A stretch of DNA of 64,000 nucleotides from Paenibacillus taichungensis (GCF_003287275.1 NZ_QEVW01000014.1:186001-250000), one strand, 5' to 3'; positions 16,974 through 26,864 are shown, counted from the first letter of the stretch. The notes: generated by a model not told the origin, from the sequence alone. Program-made: numbers and translations.

Positions 16974-18329
16974 TTACGATTTCTTTTTCTTGCGGATGAA
17001 ACGCAAATCAATGAACAGAACGATAAGAAAGGTCATTACGCCAAGTAGCACAGGGATGAGAAAGGCTTCCAAGGAAAAGGCGCTGCCCTTCAGGCTCAGG
17101 TCATCGGTAGCGCGATATTCAAGTCGTTTGGCCGCAAATTTCGCGGTTTGGATGTCCTCTTGTTCTGCCAGATCCTCGAAAGCAGGTTCCATTGCAAACC
17201 GTTCCGATGCATCACGATGCAGGAACAATAGCTCTGCAATATTGCCGCTGTCTTTCCAATTATTGATATCTTCATCAGCGACAAACTCTGCATCCGCACC
17301 GACAATAATCATTTTCTCCAGCTTCGGCACGTTTTTAATCTGATACCGAGCCACGATGTTCAGTCCATGCTTCGTTACAATGGGTTCATTTTGGTTGGAG
17401 ACGGTCAGTGTCTTTGTTGTACCGGAGGCACCATACGTATCAAAAGCGGAAGACAAATCCAATTCATCTGCTCCATTATACAGCAGCACCCCTGCCTTCA
17501 ACTTATTCCATTGAAAAGCATTATTCATTATGTACGAAATATCGCTCAACTTGGCATTAAACGGCTCCATATGCGGCTTTAAGACATATTCATAAGATGG
17601 ATAGTTCATCTGCTCCGCTACCTTCATTGCAGCCTTATCGCCTAATTGATCCGAAATGACACGAAGTGTCGCATCTATACCAGAAGTCAGGCCTGCAGAA
17701 GATATGATCGAGCCTTCTTGAACATAGCGCTGATCCTTTACCCACTGGACTTGGGGATATTTTTTGATGAGACGGTTAACGTCTCCCCAGTGCGTTGCGG
17801 CAGACTTGCCATCCAGTAAGCCGGTATCAGCCAGGTTTTCTGCTCCGTTGCAAATGGAGAGTAATGTTGTGTTAACACTTGAATGCTTCTGAATCCATTC
17901 ACGTACAGGTGCGTATTGATTCTCGTCCAATATTGGCATAAATGGAATAACAATGAGGTCTGGACTTTTTCCGAGCAGTGAATCCATCTCATCAAAAGAA
18001 TAATGCGGAATAACATCAAGTCCGCCGGTTAGAGATTTGATTTTCCGCTCGGGGGCAACGCCGTACACATTGTAAGCTTCGGTCATGGCAAACATCTCGT
18101 ACGGAACGAGAAAATCGAACACCTCGGTAACCTCGTTTGCCAGCAGCACAGCCACTGTCGGTTTGCTGGCGTCATATTCCGGTACTTGTACATTGTTCAA
18201 TTCAGGAGCAGATTTATCGTAAGTCGACATTCCTGAATTCATCGTGCTGATGAACCCAATTGTTCCTCCTCCGACCACCACAATAACTACAATGATCAGA
18301 TAAATCATGATACGTATTACAGATTTCAT
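16974..18329 (-). CDS. Membrane-anchored tandem DJ-1/PfpI protein
   Basis: A 451-residue protein with a transmembrane segment at each end (~7-28 and ~424-445), so most of it lies outside the cytoplasmic membrane. Residues ~57-250 are a DJ-1/PfpI domain with nucleophile elbow SICNGAE (Cys about 160) and AATHWG after it. A second, shorter DJ-1-like unit (~278-350, LKAGVLLYNGADELDLSSAF onward) lacks the cysteine elbow. The C-terminus ends in a basic RKKKKS. AGAAGGAG precedes the start. The role is unknown; the aldo/keto reductase just upstream could share a transcript or stress response. Confidence 0.75.
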   Translation of the reverse strand: MKSVIRIMIYLIIVVIVVVGGGTIGFISTMNSGMSTYDKSAPELNNVQVPEYDASKPTVAVLLANEVTEVFDFLVPYEMFAMTEAYNVYGVAPERKIKSLTGGLDVIPHYSFDEMDSLLGKSPDLIVIPFMPILDENQYAPVREWIQKHSSVNTTLLSICNGAENLADTGLLDGKSAATHWGDVNRLIKKYPQVQWVKDQRYVQEGSIISSAGLTSGIDATLRVISDQLGDKAAMKVAEQMNYPSYEYVLKPHMEPFNAKLSDISYIMNNAFQWNKLKAGVLLYNGADELDLSSAFDTYGASGTTKTLTVSNQNEPIVTKHGLNIVARYQIKNVPKLEKMIIVGADAEFVADEDINNWKDSGNIAELLFLHRDASERFAMEPAFEDLAEQEDIQTAKFAAKRLEYRATDDLSLKGSAFSLEAFLIPVLLGVMTFLIVLFIDLRFIRKKKKS

Positions 18330-18504
18330 TTTGGATTCTCCTTCTGGTTATAGATGATTACCTACGGAATTATAACAATCCAAACTGAACTTATCGTCTG
18401 TCTGTGGTCGGTTAGAGGAACTCGACTAACGTCGGGCTTGCTACTGGACTTTAAGCTATTAACTTAGTAGTAAACTTATCCATAAACTCATCTTCAGCAT
18501 GTTG

Positions 18505-19500
18505 CTATGACTTAAATCCAACACTAAGTCCATATACCGGATGAGGCACATACGGCTCTTCCAAGCACGCCATTTCTTCTGATGTTAACGCAATCGACAG
18601 AGCTTCAACCGCATTTTCAAGATGAGATGTCTTCGTAGCGCCAATAATCGGAGCTGTAACCGGATTCTTGTGCAGCAACCAGGCAAGAGCGATTTGTACC
18701 CGGGGAACGCCGCGTTTTTCCGCGATTTCTGCAACCCGCTCTACTACCAATCGATCGGTGCTGGCTGTTGCATCGTATTTTGACTTTTGAACCTGATCCG
18801 TTTCGGAACGTTGTGTTGTTTCCTGCCAATCTCTGGTCAACCGGCCAGAAGCAAGTGGACTGTAAGGAATCACACCGATTTTCTCTTCCTGACAAAGAGG
18901 CATCATTTCTCTTTCCTCTTCACGATAGATTAGGTTATAGTGGTTCTGCATCGATACAAAGCGGGTCCATCCATTTCTTTCGGCGACATATAAAGCCTTT
19001 TGGAATTGCCATGCTGACATGGCAGAAGCACCAATATATCTTGCCTTCCCTGCCTTCACCACATCATGTAATGCTTCCATGGTCTCTTCAATAGGGGTAT
19101 GGTTGTCCCAGCGGTGAATTTGATACAGATCCACATAGTCGGTCCCCAGCCTCTTGAGGCTCTTGTCGATCTCACTCATAATTGCTTTTCGAGAAAGTCC
19201 GGCTCCATTCGGACCATCATGCATACGGGAAAACACTTTGGTGGCAAGGACAATTTCATCTCTACTCGCGTAGTCCTTTAGAGCCCGTCCCAGAATCTCC
19301 TCGCTTGTTCCACCTGCATATACATTGGCCGTATCAAAGAAATTAATGCCTAGCTCCAACGCTTTCTGAATGACGGGACGACTGTTCTCTTCATCCAACA
19401 CCCATTGATGAAATCCACGCCCTGGTTCACCAAATCCCATGCAGCCAAGACAAAGTCGAGATATATCCATACCTGTATTTCCTAATTTCACATATTCCAT
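18505..19500 (-). CDS. Aldo/keto reductase
   Basis: A 331-residue NADPH-dependent aldo/keto reductase (TIM barrel) of the YajO/YhdN-like group. Visible are FFDTANVYAGGTSEEILG with catalytic Asp and Tyr, LATKVF with the Lys, and VDLYQIHRWD with the His; the C-terminal part carries PIIGATKTSHLENA for cofactor binding. GAGGAGG precedes the ATG. It probably reduces aldehydes or ketones. The second such enzyme in the window (32244) is clearly a different member. Confidence 0.9.
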   Translation of the reverse strand: MEYVKLGNTGMDISRLCLGCMGFGEPGRGFHQWVLDEENSRPVIQKALELGINFFDTANVYAGGTSEEILGRALKDYASRDEIVLATKVFSRMHDGPNGAGLSRKAIMSEIDKSLKRLGTDYVDLYQIHRWDNHTPIEETMEALHDVVKAGKARYIGASAMSAWQFQKALYVAERNGWTRFVSMQNHYNLIYREEEREMMPLCQEEKIGVIPYSPLASGRLTRDWQETTQRSETDQVQKSKYDATASTDRLVVERVAEIAEKRGVPRVQIALAWLLHKNPVTAPIIGATKTSHLENAVEALSIALTSEEMACLEEPYVPHPVYGLSVGFKS

Positions 19501-19634
19501 TGGTTAATCCTCCTCAGAAGTTTTGGTTCCGCGATAACGGTGTAACGCATGAGATAAGAATAACAAGAAAATAGCTGTGCTTCTTTGCTACTAAGCTCAT
19601 AGGATTTGTTTATTTAGCTCATTTGTGAGGCCCT

Positions 19635-20543
19635 CTATTTTATCTTTTCCTCGCTTCGCTTGCATTGCTGTCTAAACTCTGATGGCGGGAGTCCGAACTG
19701 AAGTTTAAATACTTTGGAAAAATGGGCAACGTTTTCGAAACCTGTTGAGAAACAGACATCGGTGACGGACAGAGACGTCTCGGCCAACATTTTCTTGGCT
19801 TTATCCAACCTCTGATTACGAATCCACTTCAGGGGTGAAGTATGGTATAGGGTCTGAAAATCCCTTTTGAAAGTAGATAAGCTTTTGCCAGACAAATAAG
19901 CCAGATCACTTATTGAAATGGGATTCGTGATATTCTCCTCCATTATTTTGCCAAAGTCATTATTTTTATCATGATTCGGTTGCAGAAGTTGATGTAAGAA
20001 TTGATCATTGGCATGCCCCAGATGGAACAGGAGTTCCATGAATTTTAGCCGGATCAGTCCGTCTTGTACCTCGTCTGGATTTTCGAAATAGGGTTTCAAT
20101 GATGCTATATAAGAGCGAGTGATTTCATTGACCTGAATAATGGACACCGGAGTGATTTCATTCACGTTATTCGTCGGTTTGAAGCCAGAAAATTGAACAA
20201 ATTCTTCAAGCATACTTTCATTCAGGAAAAACATCATATAGTCCAGCATAAATTCAGCGCCGGGTTCACCCGACTTTATGTAATCAATGCGAATTGATTT
20301 ATGAAGAAATACCATTTCATTACTGCGCACCGTGTACTCCTGATCATTGAATCGAACCGTGTATACGCCTGATATAACGAACAACAACATGTGATCCTTC
20401 AGAAAATAGGAACCTGTTGTTCCCTCTGTGTGCAAACAGAATTTAATGACGGACAAACCATTCTGCTTTAAGCTTCCTTGTTTGTCCGGGGCACGTTCCA
20501 GCCCTTCTGGTGCTTTAATTATCTTTCCGTTTTTCATGGACAT
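19635..20543 (-). CDS. AraC-family regulator
   Basis: A 302-residue regulator from ATG 20543 (GGCGGGA upstream); the frame is open for 40 more codons, but these look unlike a regulator N-terminus. An N-terminal cupin-type domain (KDHMLLFVISGVYTVRFND) senses a ligand. The C-terminal double helix-turn-helix includes ISISDLAYLSGKSLSTFKRDF and VTDVCFSTGFENVAHFSKVFK. It precedes the aldo/keto reductase on the same strand at 134 bases and may control it. Confidence 0.83.
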   Translation of the reverse strand: MSMKNGKIIKAPEGLERAPDKQGSLKQNGLSVIKFCLHTEGTTGSYFLKDHMLLFVISGVYTVRFNDQEYTVRSNEMVFLHKSIRIDYIKSGEPGAEFMLDYMMFFLNESMLEEFVQFSGFKPTNNVNEITPVSIIQVNEITRSYIASLKPYFENPDEVQDGLIRLKFMELLFHLGHANDQFLHQLLQPNHDKNNDFGKIMEENITNPISISDLAYLSGKSLSTFKRDFQTLYHTSPLKWIRNQRLDKAKKMLAETSLSVTDVCFSTGFENVAHFSKVFKLQFGLPPSEFRQQCKRSEEKIK

Positions 20544-20768
20544 GAACAGTCCCGCCTTTTCAGCTTTTGATAATAGAATAACAGGAAACGTGAATGGGTG
20601 CTTTGTTGTAAAGCCCATAAAGTTTATCCATTTAGCCCAAACATCATCCAGAGGATTGATCAATCCTGATAAACCGGTATACTTACCTATCTTATCCTAG
20701 GGAAATCGCGTAGAATTGAACGGGTCCGTACTACATTTTTTTTATAACCCGAATGGAGGCCATGTGTC

Positions 20769-23492
20769 ATCAGAAGACGTTTTACGATTCAAAATAAAAT
20801 ACTATCATTAACTGTTTTTATGATCACAGCTTTACTGATTTTTGTACTTATTATGCATTCCAGAATTAACGCGCTTCAGGAGGAAACAAACGTAATCACG
20901 CATCAGGATCGCGAGATCACCAATCTGACCAATCAGATGGAGAAAAATATTCTGGATATGGAAACAGGTCAGCGAGGCTATGTCATTACAGGTAATGACA
21001 AATATTTGGAACCTTATCTGGCTGGTCGTATAGATTTGCAGAACAACTATGATGAACTGATGTCGTGGAGTACGGAAGGTTCAACTCAGGCCAATCGTCT
21101 TGCCAGCCTAAAAACGAATGTTGATCAATGGATCGCTTCTTCAAGTGAACCTTTGATTACTCTAAAACGAGATGGACGGGACCGTGATGTTATCGCACAG
21201 TATCAAACGGATGACGGTATCAATCAAATGAATCAAATCCGTTCTCAAATTAATGAGTATCGTACAATCATGACTGCAAACACAGATCATTTAATAGTCA
21301 GGCAAGCAGAACGAAACCAATTATTAATTGAACTTCTTTATCTCATATGGGGGCTCATTGCTCTTGTGACAATATCGGCTGCCTGGTTAATGTCGCGAGC
21401 AATTTCCAAACCCGTACAGAATATTACGGAGAGTATATCGGGCTTTACGTCATCCAGAAACCTGATGAGCCGAATCGCCATCACATCCAATGATGAGATT
21501 AGTGATTTGGGACATGTTACGAATGAATTGCTTCGTTCTCAGCAGGAACGAATTGAACTGCAGGAACACACCAATAGTATGATGTCAAAATATCAGGGAG
21601 TCCATGAAATTGAATCGCTCAGTGACATTTTCCTAAGCAATTTGGCAGATAAACTTCATTATCCCTATGCAGCACTCTATGTACGTCAAGAGGAGAAAGC
21701 AGAGGATCTCATGATTCGAACTGCTGTTTATGCTGGTGATGCCCAATTAAATGTTCGCACCTCTTTTCAGATGGGAGAAGGGCTCGTGGGTCAGTGTGCC
21801 AAGGAAGCCAAACTTATGGAATTCCGTCAGGTACCCGAAAATTATGTCCAGGTCTTTTCTTCTCTTGGTACCGCTCCTCCCGATTCGCTATTACTGTTTC
21901 CCATCTGTTTCTTGGGTGAAGTTCTTGCTGTGGCGGAAATTGCTGCTTTCTCACCGTTAACACCTATACAAATCTCATATGTGGAGTCGATTACAGAGGA
22001 TTTTGGGGCTGCAATCAACAGCACACTAAATACAATGAGAATTGATTCCTTGTTAACAGAGTCCCAACGATTGAATGAGGAATTGCAGGTGTATACGGAA
22101 GAATTACAGACGCAATCTGAGGAGCTTCAGATGCAATCCGAAACATTACAATTGCTAAATAGCAAATTGGAGGAACGACAGCTCATTGCAGACGAAAAAA
22201 CCATTGAGGCACAAAGAGCCCAAGCCGAAATGACTACCTATTCGGAAATGCTTGAACGAAGCACACGTTATAAGTCGGAATTTCTAGCCAATATGTCACA
22301 TGAACTTCGTACACCACTGAATGGAATTTTGTTATTATCCGAATTTCTTAAAGAGAACAATTCCAATTCGTTGACAACAGATGAATTGGAATATGCTCAG
22401 GCCATACACTCATCCGGGCAGGATCTGTTAAATCTGATCAATGATATTTTGGATCTGTCCAAAGTGGAGGCCGGCAAATTGAATATTGAGGCTGAAGCCG
22501 TCAATGTCTCCGAAATTCCGGAAAGTGTGATGCAATACTTTGGTGAGATTGCCCGAGAAAAACAAATTGATCTTCAAGTTCGTGTTGAAGAGACTGTACC
22601 GGATATAATGTTCACGGATGGACAGAGATTAAAACAAATCATCAATAACCTGTTATCCAATGCTTTAAAATTCACCTCTCAAGGGTCTGTTCTACTTGAT
22701 ATTAGAATGGCCAATGAGGAAGAATTAACGGAAACGGAAAGATTGACAGAAGAGCCATTTTTGGCGTTTTCCGTTCAAGATACAGGAATCGGAATTTCAG
22801 AAGATAAACAATCCATCATTTTCGAGGCCTTCCAACAGGCTGAAAAAGACACGGAACGTCACTACGGAGGAACGGGCTTAGGCCTCTCTATTACGAAAGA
22901 ACTTACTTTGTTATTAGGTGGCCATATTGTTGTAGAAAGTGATATTGGACGTGGAAGTACCTTTATCGTTTATTTACCTGTCCAATACAACCCTTTCGCC
23001 CAGCATGAGCAGCCCATCACAAAGGAGCATACCACCGATGACTTGGAAAATTCCGAAAATATACGGGTATTATCCACTGCAGAATCAGCATCCTTGGTAG
23101 AACATGATATATTAAAGAACAAACATGTGCTGCTTGTGGATGACGATGATCGGAATTTGTTTGCCTTAAGCAAGGTACTGAAAGCACACCACCTGGATGT
23201 ATCCATTGCTAAGGATGGTGAACAAGCGTTGCTGGAACTAGAACAGTCCTCGGCAATAGATCTTGTTTTGATGGATATCATGATGCCGGTTATGGATGGT
23301 TATGAAGCAATTCAACAGATCAGGCTGATGGAAGAATATCAAAATCTGCCGATTATTGCTTTGACCGCAAGGGCTATGATTGAAGATCGCAAGAGGATTA
23401 TTAATGCCGGAGCTACAGAGTATATGAGTAAACCAATCAACATGGAACAGTTGTTAGTGATCATGAGAATGTTGCTTGCAAATAAGAATTAA
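20769..23492 (+). CDS. Hybrid histidine kinase (CHASE3-HAMP-GAF-HisKA-ATPase-receiver)
   Basis: A multidomain kinase. Numbering from ATG 20820: membrane segment ~1-12, extracytoplasmic CHASE3 ~20-160 (METGQRGYVITG), segment ~170-192, HAMP, GAF ~260-400, a coiled coil of EELQ repeats ~410-480, HisKA with NMSHELRTPL (His 494), ATPase (NNLLSNALKF, DTGIGI, GGTGLGLSI) and a receiver with Asp 819 (LMDIMMP). The first in-frame ATG (20820) has no ribosome binding site and lies inside the first membrane segment. The natural start, after GGAGG (20755-20759), is ATC 20769 or GTC 20766, giving a basic IRRRFTIQ N-terminus. No canonical start exists in frame back to the stop at 20745. No HPt domain or regulator gene is nearby. 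Confidence 0.8.
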   Translation: MRRRFTIQNKILSLTVFMITALLIFVLIMHSRINALQEETNVITHQDREITNLTNQMEKNILDMETGQRGYVITGNDKYLEPYLAGRIDLQNNYDELMSWSTEGSTQANRLASLKTNVDQWIASSSEPLITLKRDGRDRDVIAQYQTDDGINQMNQIRSQINEYRTIMTANTDHLIVRQAERNQLLIELLYLIWGLIALVTISAAWLMSRAISKPVQNITESISGFTSSRNLMSRIAITSNDEISDLGHVTNELLRSQQERIELQEHTNSMMSKYQGVHEIESLSDIFLSNLADKLHYPYAALYVRQEEKAEDLMIRTAVYAGDAQLNVRTSFQMGEGLVGQCAKEAKLMEFRQVPENYVQVFSSLGTAPPDSLLLFPICFLGEVLAVAEIAAFSPLTPIQISYVESITEDFGAAINSTLNTMRIDSLLTESQRLNEELQVYTEELQTQSEELQMQSETLQLLNSKLEERQLIADEKTIEAQRAQAEMTTYSEMLERSTRYKSEFLANMSHELRTPLNGILLLSEFLKENNSNSLTTDELEYAQAIHSSGQDLLNLINDILDLSKVEAGKLNIEAEAVNVSEIPESVMQYFGEIAREKQIDLQVRVEETVPDIMFTDGQRLKQIINNLLSNALKFTSQGSVLLDIRMANEEELTETERLTEEPFLAFSVQDTGIGISEDKQSIIFEAFQQAEKDTERHYGGTGLGLSITKELTLLLGGHIVVESDIGRGSTFIVYLPVQYNPFAQHEQPITKEHTTDDLENSENIRVLSTAESASLVEHDILKNKHVLLVDDDDRNLFALSKVLKAHHLDVSIAKDGEQALLELEQSSAIDLVLMDIMMPVMDGYEAIQQIRLMEEYQNLPIIALTARAMIEDRKRIINAGATEYMSKPINMEQLLVIMRMLLANKN

Positions 23493-23494
23493 CC

Positions 23495-23538
23495 ACGTAG
23501 AGGCCCAACCTCCTTTGTTTGAGGTTGGGCCTCTACGT
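23495..23538. terminator. Perfect 18-bp hairpin between convergent genes
   Basis: ACGTAGAGGCCCAACCTC pairs perfectly with 23521-23538 around an 8-base loop, starting two bases after the kinase stop and ending seven before the LacI stop. It is strong but has no T run on either side. Confidence 0.7.
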
Positions 23539-23545
23539 GTCATCC

Positions 23546-24547
23546 TTAACGTTTAGAAAGGGATAACTCTGAAACGGATTCACGTTCGACACACTGTATA
23601 TTGATCTTATAAGTAGATTCTACAGCTTCTCCTTTTAACATTTGAATGAGCACATGTCCAGCAAAAGAACCTGCGTCTGTTTTGGGTTGTCGAAAAGTCG
23701 TAAGAGGTGGGTTTAAGTATTCGGATACATGTATATTATCAAATCCAATAATGGATAGATCTTCGGGTATGGAGACCTCGTGTTCTTTAAAAGCCTCTAA
23801 GCCACCGATGGCCATTTCATCATTCGCAAAAAAGACTGCCGTTGGAAGCTCTCCCTCCATTAGCAATTTGGCTGCGTTGTAGCCGCCTGTTTTCAGAAAT
23901 TGACCGCCAAGTCTCCAATTCTCATTCTCTTCCACCCCAGCTTCATGCATGGCTCTCAGATAACCCTGATATCGCATTTGATTACAATCCGAACCTAAAG
24001 GTCCACTAATATAGGCTATTGCGCGGTGCCCTTTATCCAGAAGGAAACGGGTTGCCATATAACCACCCTGCTCATCATCCATCAGAACATTTACAATATG
24101 CTTATTATGGAGTTCCCGATCCATCACAACAATAGGAAATCCCGTTTCAGCAGCGTGCAACAACAACTCATCTTCAATATTTTCAGCGATTACAATCACG
24201 CCGTCCAGCCTTCTCTCTCTGATAAAGCGTGCTGCTGTCGATCGCTCTCCGCCTAAAGAACTGCATACGATCAGGTCGTATCCCTGACTTATGGCACTGG
24301 ATTCAATTCCACTCACCAAGTCGGAAAAATAGGGAACGGACATGTCATGAACAATAACACCGATCGTTTGTGTGTTTTTTCGCTTTAATTCGGATGCGGC
24401 TCCATGCTTGATGTAATTGAGCTCACTTGCTGCTGCAAGTACTTTCTGTCTTGTGTGCTCACTTACATGTTTTTTGCCGTTAAGTACATAGGATACGGTT
24501 GAACTCGCAACACCCGCTAACTTTGCTACATCTTTAATCGTTATCAT
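23546..24547 (-). CDS. LacI-family transcriptional regulator
   Basis: A 333-residue repressor: helix-turn-helix at ~2-25 (TIKDVAKLAGVASSTVSYVLN), hinge, then a periplasmic-binding-protein-like sugar domain with IGVIVHDMSVPYFSDLVSGIE and a C-terminal FRQPK motif typical of the family. ATG 24547 with GGGGAG is preferred to an upstream extension at 24580. It follows two Gfo/Idh/MocA genes on the same strand (129-base gap) and may regulate them or a distant sugar locus. Confidence 0.9.
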   Translation of the reverse strand: MITIKDVAKLAGVASSTVSYVLNGKKHVSEHTRQKVLAAASELNYIKHGAASELKRKNTQTIGVIVHDMSVPYFSDLVSGIESSAISQGYDLIVCSSLGGERSTAARFIRERRLDGVIVIAENIEDELLLHAAETGFPIVVMDRELHNKHIVNVLMDDEQGGYMATRFLLDKGHRAIAYISGPLGSDCNQMRYQGYLRAMHEAGVEENENWRLGGQFLKTGGYNAAKLLMEGELPTAVFFANDEMAIGGLEAFKEHEVSIPEDLSIIGFDNIHVSEYLNPPLTTFRQPKTDAGSFAGHVLIQMLKGEAVESTYKINIQCVERESVSELSLSKR

Positions 24548-24676
24548 TAAATACTCCCCAAGAAGACTGTTTTTGGTCACTGGTATTATGAATTTTTATA
24601 TCATTCATCGCATTTTAACACAGTCATCTTGGGAAATGCACAAAAAGATACAATCATACTGGAATTTCAGAATATA

Positions 24677-25663
24677 TTATCGATCAGGTCCAAATACAAG
24701 ATTTGCGGATTGTTTGGCTTGTTCAATAACCTCCATCACCTTCTCGCTATGCTCAAGCATAGCTGTAACTTTCTCCAAATCTTGTTCGCAGATCATACGC
24801 TCGAATTCAACAAACTCGTCATACATGCGATGACGATGATCCTTGTTATCTATCCGAATCGGCGTTTCTTTATGAAGCGCAAGATCGAATGATTCACATT
24901 GATTCGCGGAGCTTGTCATATGAATATACCCTTTATTCCCCTGGATGTTCGTTGCATTGGGAGCGGCGCTGTCTTTGGAACCTATGCAAACACATTTGAA
25001 CTCACCGTAGTCCAAAAGCAACATGCCTGAAGTGTCAATCCCGCGTTCCATGTTGGCCCAGTACTCCACCTTCTTCGGGCTCCCGAAAAGCCCTACAACT
25101 AAATGAATATTATACAAATTAATATCCATCAAGGCTCCACCAGACATTTCCGGATTAAATGCCGGCAGGACTTCTCCAGCCTGAAAAGCCGCATAGCGGG
25201 ATGAATATTGGGAATAGTTACACTCCACGATTTTGATGTCACCCAGTTTGGGCAGATTCTCCTTCATGGACAAATAGTTCTTCAAATATTGGTTTGTGAT
25301 GGCTTCGACCAACACCAGCTGTTTTTGCTGTGCAATCTCTTTAAGTTCAACAAATTGTTGCAGGTTGGAAGTAAACGGTTTCTCACAGATAACATGTTTG
25401 CCGCCCATTAACGCTTCTTTGGCATATGCATAATGAAGATGATTTGGAAGTCCGATATAGATTGTATCCACTTCATCATTTGCAATCATATCGCTGTACT
25501 CCGAATATATTTGTGCGATACCATACTGTTCTTGCAGAGACAACAACTTATCCTGATGACCAGGTCTGGAACAGATGGCCTCCAACGTAATCGCAGAAAT
25601 TTCATGAATAAAGCTTAATAGATCCCTTACAATCATTCCGGCTCCGACAATTCCCAGTCTCAT
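24677..25663 (-). CDS. Gfo/Idh/MocA-family oxidoreductase (second of pair)
   Basis: A 328-residue NAD(P)-dependent sugar or inositol dehydrogenase-like protein. The Rossmann motif GIVGAGMIV is at ~4-12, and the family's conserved EKPF follows GGKHVIC at about 90-100. The C-terminal half is the alpha/beta substrate domain (GGALMDINLYNIHLV). Its ATG lies one base after the stop of the upstream paralogue, with GGAGGAG inside that gene's end, so the two are translated together. The substrate is unknown. Confidence 0.87.
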   Translation of the reverse strand: MRLGIVGAGMIVRDLLSFIHEISAITLEAICSRPGHQDKLLSLQEQYGIAQIYSEYSDMIANDEVDTIYIGLPNHLHYAYAKEALMGGKHVICEKPFTSNLQQFVELKEIAQQKQLVLVEAITNQYLKNYLSMKENLPKLGDIKIVECNYSQYSSRYAAFQAGEVLPAFNPEMSGGALMDINLYNIHLVVGLFGSPKKVEYWANMERGIDTSGMLLLDYGEFKCVCIGSKDSAAPNATNIQGNKGYIHMTSSANQCESFDLALHKETPIRIDNKDHRHRMYDEFVEFERMICEQDLEKVTAMLEHSEKVMEVIEQAKQSANLVFGPDR

Positions 25664-25664
25664 T

Positions 25665-26684
25665 TTAGTTACACTCCTCCATACCTTTTTCCAATATTCC
25701 CATAACTGCGATCGTTTCTTTGTCTTGAATCACTTTTTCTTTGCCATGGTTGATGGCTTCATAGATATCGTCGTACACTCTTGCATAATCTCCTTGTTCA
25801 GAAATCACTTTTTCTTCATGGTACATTCCTGCGTCATCCAGATACGTCAGTACACCATAATGCTGAGGCAAATCCTTGCCAAAATCGGCATGTCCTTTGG
25901 GAAGGTAAATTAACTTTAGATGTTCCTCTTGACGATCCTCTGTTTGTTTTACGAATACCCCCTTTTTGCCGTATACTACAAAACTCGGGCGGTGCTTCAA
26001 ACGGAAAAAGCTGGATTTGACTGATACTTTGAGTGAAGCGTAATAAAAGTCCAGATCGAAATAATCATTCATTCTGCCAGGGCCCAGCAATTGACGAACA
26101 TCGTAATGTATCTTGTCCGGTTGCCCGAAATAGGATAATACCTGATCAATGGTGTGAACACCGTGCCCGTATAAATAACTTTTGTATTTGGAAAAATGGG
26201 TGGTAGCATTCGGGATCTCCGGTCGATAATAATCGTAATGCATCTCCACTTCCAGCAAATCGCCAAGCTTTCCTGATTCAATCACTTTCTTGGTTGTCAG
26301 AAAATCCGAATCATATCGTCGGTTCTGATAACATTGAATCAAGAGATTTTTTTCTTTGGCGTACTGGAAAATGGATTCGGCTTCTTTTTTGCTCAGCATA
26401 AAAGGTTTTTCAACAAGTACATGTTTTCCGTGATCTAGCGCCATTTTTGCATACTCATAATGGGATTCGGTATGTGTACAGACCACGACCAACTGAATGT
26501 CATCGTCATTCATTAAAGCTGCGAGATCATCTGTGTAGAGAACGCCAGGAGCTTTCTCCCATTCTGTTTTTTCAGGATGCCGAGCATATATCGTTTTTAC
26601 TTTCAAATGATCTCGATTCAATGAAAAAGGAAGATGATAACGATTTGTACTTTTGCCATTGCCAATGTAACCGATAGTTAACAT
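25665..26684 (-). CDS. Gfo/Idh/MocA-family oxidoreductase (first of pair)
   Basis: A 339-residue member of the same family, distinct in sequence. The N-terminal motif GYIGNGKSTNRYH replaces the usual GxGxxG, and VLVEKPFMLSK carries the conserved EKP. LYGHGVHTIDQVL holds the active-site His region. GGGGGAA precedes the ATG. It heads a two-gene operon, with a minus-strand -10 (TATAAT at 26720-26715) upstream, and is divergent from an RpiR-type regulator, which suggests sugar-phosphate control. Confidence 0.87.
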   Translation of the reverse strand: MLTIGYIGNGKSTNRYHLPFSLNRDHLKVKTIYARHPEKTEWEKAPGVLYTDDLAALMNDDDIQLVVVCTHTESHYEYAKMALDHGKHVLVEKPFMLSKKEAESIFQYAKEKNLLIQCYQNRRYDSDFLTTKKVIESGKLGDLLEVEMHYDYYRPEIPNATTHFSKYKSYLYGHGVHTIDQVLSYFGQPDKIHYDVRQLLGPGRMNDYFDLDFYYASLKVSVKSSFFRLKHRPSFVVYGKKGVFVKQTEDRQEEHLKLIYLPKGHADFGKDLPQHYGVLTYLDDAGMYHEEKVISEQGDYARVYDDIYEAINHGKEKVIQDKETIAVMGILEKGMEECN

Positions 26685-26731
26685 ATGAATTCCCCCTTAG
26701 GCTCTTTTTCATTTATTATAGAAGAAGAAAA

Positions 26732-26743
26732 TCCTCCGGAGGA
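26732..26743. promoter_or_regulatory. Palindrome in the -35 region of the Gfo/Idh/MocA operon
   Basis: TCCTCCGGAGGA is a perfect 12-base palindrome at -35 distance from the minus-strand TATAAT (26720-26715). It is a candidate site for the RpiR or LacI protein. Confidence 0.4.
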
Positions 26744-26801
26744 GCTTTGGAGAAATTACGGTACATTTGACCAATATTATGTATTTCTAATGCCCTCTTT
26801 T

Positions 26802-26816
26802 TAAACAAAATGTTTA
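26802..26816. promoter_or_regulatory. Inverted repeat upstream of the RpiR-type gene
   Basis: TAAACA-AAA-TGTTTA, a perfect 6-3-6 repeat about 50 bases before the RpiR start; possible autoregulatory site. Confidence 0.35.
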
Positions 26817-26864
26817 CTGGATGCTCTACATCAACGTTATTTCAATGAATCCGGGGTGAACCTG

